Source: a bacterium
GTDB taxonomy: Bacteria > Elusimicrobiota > Elusimicrobia > UBA1565 > UBA9628
Reading direction: 5' to 3'
DNA: 64,000 nt
NCBI GenBank assembly: GCA_021822495.1
Contig: JAKAQO010000009.1
Span: forward strand, 15,663 to 79,662
In this document: in pieces, positions 1 through 6,778 of the stretch
How positions within the stretch are numbered: position 1 is the stretch's first letter
Layout: each line of letters opens with the position of its first letter
Position numbers and translations under genes: made by a program
Notes under the pieces: model-generated
Database searches by the model: none
What the model was told of the DNA's origin: nothing
The model's input: the letters and a program-made list of their open reading frames with translations, nothing else

Positions 1-60
1 TCACTTAATTCCCGCGTCCTGGAGCTTGCAGAGTTCAGGGCTAATTAAGTGATGTGTCCC
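1..60. repeat. REP-like palindrome, 3' side of the transposase
   Basis: This 60-base element is the inverted counterpart, with one mismatch, of the element at 761-844. It is itself a hairpin: TCACTTAATT near its left end pairs with AATTAAGTGA near its right end, with a smaller stem inside. It is cut by the window start, so its outer arm is missing. The pair flanks a RAYT gene, the usual arrangement for a REP unit carrying its own transposase. Confidence 0.85.
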
Positions 61-65
61 TCGAA

Positions 66-725
66 TTACGAAGGCGGTTTTGGCCCTGATTTTTTCTTGC
101 GCAGGATGCGTCCTGTGAGTTGCTCTAATTTTGAGATAAAAACTTCGTCCCCTAGAGGTCTTCCAGTATGAATATGCCTATGCAAAAGGCTCCGCTCAGT
201 TTCATTTTCGGCTTGCCGCAAAAAATCCCTCCAGCCGGCAATCCTGCTAAGCAAAGGAGCGACTGTCACGATTTCATCATCTTGGCCGCGCAGATGCGCG
301 ACGGCGCTGCTCCAGGGATAGGCCGCAGGGTCCGCGACCAGTCCCGCTCGCACCGGATTAAGTTCCACGTAACGCGCGGCGGTCAATAAGTGGCGTTCAT
401 CCATGGGAAAGGAGGCAAAACGCCCCTGCCAGAGATAACCTCGCCAACCTTCCCGAAGGTTTATGACCCGGGTATACTCGCGATGAATATGTGATAGGGC
501 ATGTCCCAGGGTATCGGGCGCATGGGGGAGCAAAATCAAGTGGACATGATTGGTCATAAGACAATAGGCCCAGATTTCTACGTCATAAAGCCTGCAATAC
601 CGCTTTAAGAGGAAAAGATAAAATTTATAGTCCTCCATCTTAAAAAAAGTTCGCTGTTTGCGATTTCCGCGTTGTGTGACATGATGTGGAATATCTGGAA
701 CAACAATTCTAGCGAAGCGTGCCAT
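66..725 (-). CDS. REP-associated tyrosine transposase (RAYT, Y1_Tnp family)
   Basis: A single-strand DNA transposase-like HUH nuclease of the IS200/IS605-related RAYT group, which acts on REP hairpins. The N-terminus (ARFARIVVPDIPHHVTQRGN) is typical. The metal-binding HUH motif is visible as NHVHLIL near residues 59-65, and the nucleophilic Tyr is in AARYVELNPVRAG near residue 118, followed by PWSS. At 219 aa the length is normal and the frame is intact. It lies between two inverted palindromes that match each other but nothing else in the window. The family is known to be usually single-copy and chromosomally domesticated. Whether this copy is active cannot be told from sequence. Confidence 0.93.
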   Translation of the reverse strand: MARFARIVVPDIPHHVTQRGNRKQRTFFKMEDYKFYLFLLKRYCRLYDVEIWAYCLMTNHVHLILLPHAPDTLGHALSHIHREYTRVINLREGWRGYLWQGRFASFPMDERHLLTAARYVELNPVRAGLVADPAAYPWSSAVAHLRGQDDEIVTVAPLLSRIAGWRDFLRQAENETERSLLHRHIHTGRPLGDEVFISKLEQLTGRILRKKKSGPKPPS

Positions 726-760
726 ACTCTACTTACGACAAAAGGGTAAAAAAGTTCCCT

Positions 761-844
761 TAATTCTGGGGACACATCACTTAATTAGCCCTGAACTCTG
801 CAAGCTCCAGGGCGCGGGAATTAAGTGATGTGTCCCCAGAATTA
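761..844. repeat. 84-bp REP-like palindrome upstream of the RAYT gene
   Basis: Bases 761-786 and 819-844 are perfect 26-base inverted arms. The 32 bases between them contain a second stem (CCCTG with CAGGG). The whole is therefore a long two-part hairpin. It repeats, inverted, the element at 1-60. It ends 23 bases before yajQ and may have displaced that gene's original promoter. Confidence 0.9.
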
Positions 845-867
845 CCAGAATTAAGTAAAATAAGCGC

Positions 868-1365
868 ATGGCACAAGATTATTCTTTCGATGTCGTCAGC
901 GAAGTCGACCTCAATCTCGTCTCCGAATCCATTCAGGTCGCGCTGAAGGAAATCGCAAACCGCTTTGATTTTAAGGACGCCCAGGCCTCCATCGAACTTG
1001 ATTCCAAAACGAAAAAACTGATTCTTCGCGCCAAGGACGAGAGCCGCGTGGAAGCGGCCTTGGACGTTCTTTTTATGCGAATGGCTAAACGGGAATTACC
1101 GCTTAAAAATTTTAAAAAAGAAAAAATTGAATCGGCTTTAGGCCAAACCGCGAAAATGGAAGTCGCCATTCAAAACGGCATTCCCACCGAAAAAGCCAAG
1201 GAGATGAGCGCCTCCCTTAAGGCCGCAAAGCTAAAAGTGAACGCCTCCATTCAAAGCGAGCAATTGCGGGTTTCCGGAAAATCCAAAGACGATCTTCAGG
1301 CCGCCATCGCCCATTTGAAAAACGGAAATTTTGGGCTTGATCTCCAGTTTAAAAATTTCCGCTGA
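868..1365 (+). CDS. yajQ: YajQ-family nucleotide/cyclic-di-GMP-binding protein
   Basis: A 165-aa cytoplasmic protein of the YajQ/DUF520 family, two ferredoxin-like folds that bind nucleic acid and, in some species, cyclic di-GMP. The start (AQDYSFDVVSEVDLNLV) and the end (NFGLDLQFKNFR) are family signatures, and the length is standard. No Shine-Dalgarno is visible. Instead a TAAAAT hexamer at 856-861 ends six bases before the ATG, which would give a leaderless mRNA, although no -35 box is evident next to the REP palindrome. Its TGA shares an A with the ATG of the next gene, so the two are probably translationally coupled. A GGDEF cyclase lies at 61.3 kb, but any link is speculative. Confidence 0.95.
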   Translation: MAQDYSFDVVSEVDLNLVSESIQVALKEIANRFDFKDAQASIELDSKTKKLILRAKDESRVEAALDVLFMRMAKRELPLKNFKKEKIESALGQTAKMEVAIQNGIPTEKAKEMSASLKAAKLKVNASIQSEQLRVSGKSKDDLQAAIAHLKNGNFGLDLQFKNFR

Positions 1366-3467
1366 TGAAATTAAAAGTTAGATTTTTAACCGCCCTGTGT
1401 CTTTTCACGGTCCAGGCCCGCGCGCTGACGCAAGGCCCCGGCGCTTCTCCCGATCCTTTTGTATGGCTTGAGCCCACTCATTCGCCCAAGGCTCTTAAAT
1501 GGGTTAAAAAGCAAGACCAAGAAACCTACTCCGCCTTGTCCCAAGACCCGCGCTTTTCCAAAACTCGCGCGCAAATTCTTAAAATTCTCGAAGCCCCCGA
1601 CAAAATTCCCATGCCCTCCCTGCGCGGAAAATGGGTTTTTAATTTTTGGCGGGATCAAAAACACATCCACGGCCTTTGGAGGCGAACGCTCCTAAGCGAT
1701 TACAAAACCCCTCGTCCTCATTGGCAAACCCTTCTTGATCTCGACCTTCTCTCCCAGAAAGAAAAAAAGAATTGGGTCTGGCAGGGAGCTTCTTGCCTGC
1801 CCCCCAGTTACGACCGCTGCCTGGTCTATCTATCCGACGGCGGAACGGATGCGAGAGTCACCAGGGAGTTTGACATCCCTTCCCTCTCCTTTGTCAAAGA
1901 CGGCTTCAATCTCCCCCAGGCGAAATCGGAAACCGCCTGGGTCAACCGCGATGAAATTTTAGCCGCAACCGACTTTGGCCCCCATTCCATGACTACCTCG
2001 GGCTACCCCCGGATCGTCAAACTTTGGAAGCGGCATACCCCCTTATCTCAAGCCCCAACCCTCCTCAAGGGAAAGAAAACGGATATGGAGGTTTACGGCT
2101 TCACCAGCTTTCGCCCCTCCGGCCCTATTTCCATCATCGTCCGAAGCCCCGCCTTTTTCCGTTCGGTCAATTACTGGATAAGCCCCAGTTTTAAACTCAA
2201 GCGCATTCCTCTTCCCGAAGACGCCGATCTGGACGGGTTTTTTAAGGGTTTGGCCCTCGCCGTTTTAAGAAGCGACTGGAAAACCCCGGCGGGAGAATTT
2301 AAGAGAGGAGACCTCATCTCCTGGCCCATGTCTGCGATCAATCAAAAAGTTCCGGAGAAATTTGTCTCTCTCGTTTACCGGCCCAGGGCCCGCGAAACGA
2401 TCGAGGACGTCTTTCCCGCCAAAAGCGTTCTCTATCTCGGCATTCTCAAAAACGTGCGCGGACGAATTCTTAAAGGGCGCCTCAAAAATTCCCAGTGGGC
2501 CTGGGATACCCTTTCGCTTCCCCAAAACGGGGAAACGCGTCTGGTCTCTGGAAATAATCTTTCAGATGATCTTTTCGCCAGCTATCAGGATTTTTTGACG
2601 CCGACCACGCTTTATTTTAAAGATCATCAGGGTCTTCAAATCGTCAAAAAACTCCCGGCGAGATTTGACACTCAGAATCTCGTCTCAGAACAGCGCTGGA
2701 CTCAAAGCAAAGACGGAACTCAAATCCCCTACTTTCTCATTCACCGAAAGGACATGCCCTTAAACGGCAAAAACCCCACCCTTCTCTACGGCTACGGCGG
2801 CTTTGAAATTTCTATGACTCCGTTTTATTCCGGCATCATCGGAAAAGTTTGGCTCGATCACGGCGGGGTTTATGCCCTGGCCAATATCCGCGGAGGGGGA
2901 GAGTTTGGGCCGGCCTGGCATGAAGCGGCTTTAAAAACGCATCGCCAAAAAGCCTATGACGATTTTTTATCCGTCGCTCAAAATCTCATCCAGAGTCAAA
3001 TCACCGACTCAAGACATCTGGGCATTATGGGCGGGTCTAATGGCGGCCTTTTAGTGGGAGTGGCTCTCACTGAAAAACCGCAGCTTTTTCGCGCGGTGGT
3101 TTGCCAGGTACCCCTTTTGGATATGCTCAACTACACCCACATTGGGGCCGGCGCTTCCTGGATTGCGGAATATGGAGACCCCCAGAATCCTCAAATGGCC
3201 AAAGCCATCGCGAAATACTCCCCCTATCAAAACGTGCGCCCCGGCGTTCGTTATCCCAAGGTTTTTTTCGTCAGCTCCAAGGATGACGATCGCGTCGCTC
3301 CCGCGCACGCGAGAAAAATGGCCGCCAAAATGGAATCTTACGGCGATCCCGTCTTTTATTATGAAACCTCCGACGGCGGACACTCTTCCGCGGCCAATCT
3401 CAAGAAAGCGGCCAAGGAAGACGCTTTAGAGTACGTCTATCTCATGGAAAGGCTGTTCCCCAAATAA
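1365..3467 (+). CDS. Prolyl oligopeptidase family serine peptidase (S9A), exported
   Basis: A 700-aa serine peptidase that cleaves short peptides after proline. A hydrophobic N-terminus (LKVRFLTALCLFTVQARA) looks like a signal peptide, so it probably acts in the periplasm. The middle is the beta-propeller region. The C-terminal alpha/beta-hydrolase domain carries the triad: Ser in GGSNGGLL (about residue 558), Asp in KDDDRV (about 641) and His in DGGHSS (about 673). NIRGGGEFG before the nucleophile is the standard S9A motif. It overlaps the yajQ stop by one base and is followed by a palindrome acting as a possible terminator. Confidence 0.9.
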   Translation: MKLKVRFLTALCLFTVQARALTQGPGASPDPFVWLEPTHSPKALKWVKKQDQETYSALSQDPRFSKTRAQILKILEAPDKIPMPSLRGKWVFNFWRDQKHIHGLWRRTLLSDYKTPRPHWQTLLDLDLLSQKEKKNWVWQGASCLPPSYDRCLVYLSDGGTDARVTREFDIPSLSFVKDGFNLPQAKSETAWVNRDEILAATDFGPHSMTTSGYPRIVKLWKRHTPLSQAPTLLKGKKTDMEVYGFTSFRPSGPISIIVRSPAFFRSVNYWISPSFKLKRIPLPEDADLDGFFKGLALAVLRSDWKTPAGEFKRGDLISWPMSAINQKVPEKFVSLVYRPRARETIEDVFPAKSVLYLGILKNVRGRILKGRLKNSQWAWDTLSLPQNGETRLVSGNNLSDDLFASYQDFLTPTTLYFKDHQGLQIVKKLPARFDTQNLVSEQRWTQSKDGTQIPYFLIHRKDMPLNGKNPTLLYGYGGFEISMTPFYSGIIGKVWLDHGGVYALANIRGGGEFGPAWHEAALKTHRQKAYDDFLSVAQNLIQSQITDSRHLGIMGGSNGGLLVGVALTEKPQLFRAVVCQVPLLDMLNYTHIGAGASWIAEYGDPQNPQMAKAIAKYSPYQNVRPGVRYPKVFFVSSKDDDRVAPAHARKMAAKMESYGDPVFYYETSDGGHSSAANLKKAAKEDALEYVYLMERLFPK

Positions 3468-3490
3468 AAAGGGGACAGTCCCCTTTTTTT
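3466..3490. repeat. GGGGACAGTCCCC palindrome with A/T flanks
   Basis: Five A's, GGGGACAGTCCCC and seven T's fill the gap between the peptidase stop and the next ATG. A G+C stem followed by a T run would work as an intrinsic terminator. The same core occurs twice, inverted, inside a coding region at 10821-10870, so this is a mobile or dispersed element and not only a terminator. Confidence 0.75.
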
Positions 3491-3491
3491 C

Positions 3492-4121
3492 ATGAAAATC
3501 ATTTTTGAAGACGCGCGCTTGATCGTTGTGGATAAGGCTTGCGGAGAAATTGTCGTTGTCGGGCGCAATTCTAAAGAAAAGCCGCTCATTAAAATTCTCT
3601 GGGAGAAATTCGGTCAACCCGTTTATCCGGTTCACCGCCTGGACAAGGAAACCAGCGGCATTGTCGTTTTTGCCAGGGACCCTGAAACGCAGCGCCGCCT
3701 CTCGCGCCTTTTTGAAACCCGCCAAATTAAAAAAACCTATCTCGCGCTGGTAGACGGGAAAGTCAAGGGCGAAGGCAGGATAGAGACCCCGCTTAAATTA
3801 TTTGGCTCGGGGCGCACCGGAGTCGCTAAAGCTAAAGAAGGAAAACCGTCTCTCACCCGCTACCGCGTTTTAAAAAGCGGAGAACGCGCCTCTTTTCTCG
3901 AAATCTCGCCTGAGACCGGGCGGCGTCATCAAATTCGCGCGCATCTCTATTCCATCGGACACCCAATTCTGGGAGATTCTCTGTATGGGCATTCTTTAAT
4001 GACCGCGCCGCGGCTAATGCTTCACGCTTTTAGAATCTCAATTCCGAAAGAAAGTTGGCCCGATTTTGAAGCTCCCCTGCCCCAGGATTTTGAGGATTTT
4101 AATCTGGATTTTTTAAGCTAG
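3492..4121 (+). CDS. RluA-family pseudouridine synthase
   Basis: A 209-aa RNA pseudouridine synthase that isomerises uridine in rRNA or tRNA. The catalytic Asp lies in HRLDKETSG (near residue 51), and LARLF-type, GRRHQIRAHL and HPILGDSLYG motifs follow in the RluA order. There is no N-terminal S4 domain, as in short RluA/RluC relatives. The RNA target cannot be told from sequence. The gene starts two bases after the palindrome at 3466-3490 and no Shine-Dalgarno is visible. Confidence 0.9.
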   Translation: MKIIFEDARLIVVDKACGEIVVVGRNSKEKPLIKILWEKFGQPVYPVHRLDKETSGIVVFARDPETQRRLSRLFETRQIKKTYLALVDGKVKGEGRIETPLKLFGSGRTGVAKAKEGKPSLTRYRVLKSGERASFLEISPETGRRHQIRAHLYSIGHPILGDSLYGHSLMTAPRLMLHAFRISIPKESWPDFEAPLPQDFEDFNLDFLS

Positions 4122-4187
4122 ATTTTCATTCTTCCCACCACTCAGGGAGTTAACCTCTTTCTAGCGAATTGTAAATCCTCTTACATT

Positions 4188-4260
4188 CGTCACCCTGACG
4201 GAAGTCAGGGTCCAGGCTCTATGATGTTCTAGATTCCGGCTTCCGCCGGAATGACGGTGA
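4188..4260. repeat. Two-hairpin intergenic repeat
   Basis: Two perfect hairpins lie in the gap between converging genes. CCCTGAC / GTCAGGG closes a GGAA tetraloop (4193-4210). ATTCCGGC / GCCGGAAT closes a TTCC loop (4233-4252). The outer ends, CGTCACC and GGTGA, are also complementary in part, so the element has dyad symmetry overall. Such GGAATGACG elements are widely dispersed in bacterial genomes. A diverged partial copy lies at 16609-16634. Confidence 0.75.
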
Positions 4261-4292
4261 GCCCAAGGTAAAAAAGTTATGGGTGCGTTAAA

Positions 4293-4850
4293 CTAACTTT
4301 CCCAAACGAAATTATTATCGGCCTGAGACAACGGCGGGAGAACTGCGTCCTTGGGAGAGAGCCGCGGGTTTTTAATCGGCCAGGAAATATTGACTTTGGG
4401 ATCGTTCCAGATAATTCCGCGCTCATGTTCCGGGGACCAATAGCCTGTGGTTCGGTAAAGAACGGAAGCTTCCGCGCTTAAGGCGCAAAAACCGTGGGCA
4501 AAACCTTCCGGAACCCACAACATCCGGTTAACATCATCGGAAAGTTCTACCCCCGCCCATTGCCCATAAGTCGGAGAGCCTTTGCGAATATCCACCGCCA
4601 CATCCCAAATTTTTCCGTAAACGCAGCGCACCAGCTTCCCAATTCCCGCCGGGCGCTTTTGATAATGAAGGCCTCTTAAAACTCCCTGGCGCGATTTGGA
4701 CAGATTATCCTGAACAAAGCGAACGCCGGAAAGAGAAGAAAAATTTTCTTCCCGCCAGCTTTCCATGAAAGAACCGCGCTCATCCGGAAAAATTTTTCCT
4801 TCGACGAGCAAAAGCCCTGGAATTTGATAGGGTGAAAGCTGAGCGGACAT
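4293..4850 (-). CDS. rfbC: dTDP-4-dehydrorhamnose 3,5-epimerase
   Basis: A 185-aa cupin epimerase of dTDP-L-rhamnose synthesis, which converts dTDP-4-keto-6-deoxyglucose to dTDP-4-keto-rhamnose in the cytoplasm for surface polysaccharides. Signature motifs are present: FPDERGSFMESW at the start, QDNLSKSRQGVLRGLHYQ with the catalytic His, and WVPEGFAHGFCAL. Length is normal. It begins five bases after the stop of the KamA-like gene and is probably co-transcribed with it. No other rfb genes are in the window, so the rest of the pathway must lie elsewhere. Confidence 0.93.
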   Translation of the reverse strand: MSAQLSPYQIPGLLLVEGKIFPDERGSFMESWREENFSSLSGVRFVQDNLSKSRQGVLRGLHYQKRPAGIGKLVRCVYGKIWDVAVDIRKGSPTYGQWAGVELSDDVNRMLWVPEGFAHGFCALSAEASVLYRTTGYWSPEHERGIIWNDPKVNISWPIKNPRLSPKDAVLPPLSQADNNFVWES

Positions 4851-4855
4851 TGAGT

Positions 4856-6205
4856 TTAGGCGGGAACGATCTGTTTTTTCCAGTATTCCTGACCGGCCTT
4901 GGACAAGGTATAGACCGGGTCGTAATACTCGTAACGCCTGGTCAAGGCCTCGGGATCATTGGCTTCAATGGAGGTGCGGTAATTTTTCGTCCAATAGGAA
5001 ATTCCCTTTTCGCGGTCATAGGAATCAACCTGATGGACCCATCTTTTTCCGACCAAAGGCACGTCGCAAACAATCCTCGGAGTGGCAAAACCCGGAAGAT
5101 ATCCCATGATATCATGCTGGAGTTTTTGCGCCTCGTCAATAGAAACCCGCCAGTGCTCGGAATTGGGAATCATATCGCAAACGTAAAAGTAATAAGGCAT
5201 GATTTTGGCGTGATCCAAAAGCGTAAAACAAAGTTCCAAAAGGTCTTTGGAGGTCGCGTTCACCCCCCGCAAAATCACGCCCTGATTGCGAACGTCTCTA
5301 AAACCCAATTCCAAGATTTTCTTGGCGGCCTTGGCGACCAAGGGAGTTACTTGAGCGGCGTTGTTGACATGGGTATGCAAAGCCAAGTCAACCTCTCTTT
5401 CCCAGGCTTTTTTGGCCAAGCGCTCGAAAGCCCGCAAGACCTCGTCTTGCAAAAAGTGCTGGGGAAGCCCTTGAAGCCCTTTGGAAGCCAGACGGATATC
5501 CCGAATATTGGGGATATCCATTAAAGACGAGACAAAGGCTTCCAACTGCGCAATAGGAACATTCGCGATATCCCCGCCGGAGACGACCACGTCCCGCACC
5601 GCCGGAGTTTTTCTCAAATATTCAAGAATCAAGTCCAATCTTTTTTGCGGCGGAAGCTCAAATTTTCTTTTTTGAATTTGCGGCGTGGAATTTCCGACTA
5701 AATCCATCCGCGTGCAGTGTCCGCAATATTGGGGGCAAGTGGAAATAAGCTCCGCCAAAACCTTGGTCGGATAGCGGTGGGTCAAACCCTCCACCGCCCA
5801 CATCTCGCTTTCATGGAGACTATCTCTTTGGGCCTTGGGGTGGTTCGGCCAATCGGGATGGCGATCCGAGGCGAAAGGAATCATATAACGCCGAACGGGG
5901 TCATGCCGTAAATCTTTTTCATTCATCGTGTTGAGCATCTGCGGCGGAATCAACATCGACATCATCGAAAATTCTTTTTGATCGCGCTCGATATCGGCAA
6001 TTAAATCATCGGTCAGATAAGGGCCGAAGACGCGTTTGAGCTCCTTAATATTTTTAACAGCGTTCTGGCGCTGCCATAAGGCGCTCTCCCAATCCGCGCA
6101 AGAGACGTCTTTAAAGCCGGGCAAGCGCTTCCAATCCGGCTCGACAAACGGACGCGTCAGCGGATAAACAAAGGGCTGCGAATTTTTTTGCGCTAAGCTT
6201 TCCAT
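4856..6205 (-). CDS. KamA-family radical SAM protein (lysine 2,3-aminomutase-like)
   Basis: A radical SAM/PLP enzyme of the lysine 2,3-aminomutase family, which moves an amino group between adjacent carbons. The cluster motif CxxxCxxC is CPQYCGHC (near residue 160), followed by VVSGGD, LALHTHVNN and NQGVILRGVN, all family signatures. The loop that in KamA reads GGGGK is here PLVGKRW; a lysine is kept, so PLP binding is possible. At about 450 aa it is far longer than EpmB. I chose the second ATG: TATAAT at 6213-6218 overlaps the first one (6214) and leaves seven bases to the ATG at 6205. The substrate could be lysine, glutamate or another amino acid. Confidence 0.82.
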   Translation of the reverse strand: MESLAQKNSQPFVYPLTRPFVEPDWKRLPGFKDVSCADWESALWQRQNAVKNIKELKRVFGPYLTDDLIADIERDQKEFSMMSMLIPPQMLNTMNEKDLRHDPVRRYMIPFASDRHPDWPNHPKAQRDSLHESEMWAVEGLTHRYPTKVLAELISTCPQYCGHCTRMDLVGNSTPQIQKRKFELPPQKRLDLILEYLRKTPAVRDVVVSGGDIANVPIAQLEAFVSSLMDIPNIRDIRLASKGLQGLPQHFLQDEVLRAFERLAKKAWEREVDLALHTHVNNAAQVTPLVAKAAKKILELGFRDVRNQGVILRGVNATSKDLLELCFTLLDHAKIMPYYFYVCDMIPNSEHWRVSIDEAQKLQHDIMGYLPGFATPRIVCDVPLVGKRWVHQVDSYDREKGISYWTKNYRTSIEANDPEALTRRYEYYDPVYTLSKAGQEYWKKQIVPA

Positions 6206-6212
6206 CCCTTGC

Positions 6213-6241
6213 ATTATAGCTCAGTATCCCATGGGATTGAA
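6213..6241 (-). promoter_or_regulatory. Candidate promoter of the KamA-like gene
   Basis: On the minus strand TTCAAT (6236-6241), a 17-base spacer and a perfect TATAAT (6213-6218) lie within the end of the upstream gene. The hexamer ends seven bases before the chosen ATG, giving a leaderless message. The -35 box is weak. Confidence 0.45.
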
Positions 6242-6778
6242 AGAGCGCAGAAACTCAATAAAGGTATCGCGGTAATCTAAATAAACCGAGCGCGTGCTCG
6301 ACAAGGTGATAATCCAATAGCTTTTTCCGCGCGGCAAAATCGCCACATAAGAATGAAGGTGCTTTTTTATTGACGGCAGGCGTTCGCTGGGAAGCCAGCG
6401 GTTTTCATTAATCTCAAACATTCGCGCGAAAGTATCGGCTCCTCTCACAACCCGAAGAAGCGTCGAAGACCTTCCGGTCAGGGAATTGGAAGCCCGCATT
6501 CCCTCAACGGCTTTTGTGAGCGGCACAAACCCGGGCCTACTCGAATCAAACCAGTGAACATCAATTCCGGTGCGGTAAACCCCGGTCGGATCATCAGGCC
6601 CCAGAATATGAACCACGTATCCCATCTGGTCTTTTTCGCTAAACGCCACCCAGCCCTTTGGAAGGGTGCAGGAAAAATCCCGCCACGGAGAAACGTAATC
6701 CGTGGAGTCCCCTGAATCCGCGAAAGCGGATATTGAGATGAGTAACGCCGCCATCAAAACTCCGAATTTACGGGACAT
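6221..6778 (-). CDS. Exported protein of unknown function, paralogue of 48872-49558
   Basis: A 185-aa protein with a clear signal peptide (KFGVLMAALLISISAFA). I do not recognise a named family. Its mature part shares a pattern with the lipoprotein at 48872-49558: an (H/W)RDFxCxxPxGW opening, then a LGP(D/F)D turn, then a V(H/R)W(F/Y) strand, and a late strand in which the protein is described as (S)YxxxLPRGxxxWIITLSS. The two look like distant members of one periplasmic family. It overlaps the start of this gene with the end of the upstream gene by 11 bases, so the two are probably co-expressed. Confidence 0.7.
   Translation of the reverse strand: MSRKFGVLMAALLISISAFADSGDSTDYVSPWRDFSCTLPKGWVAFSEKDQMGYVVHILGPDDPTGVYRTGIDVHWFDSSRPGFVPLTKAVEGMRASNSLTGRSSTLLRVVRGADTFARMFEINENRWLPSERLPSIKKHLHSYVAILPRGKSYWIITLSSTRSVYLDYRDTFIEFLRSFNPMGY

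Noticed and set aside
4832-5524. 230-codon open frame on the plus strand opposite the KamA-like gene
   Set aside because: It is the antisense reading of a well-supported radical SAM gene, with no family motif and no start signal.
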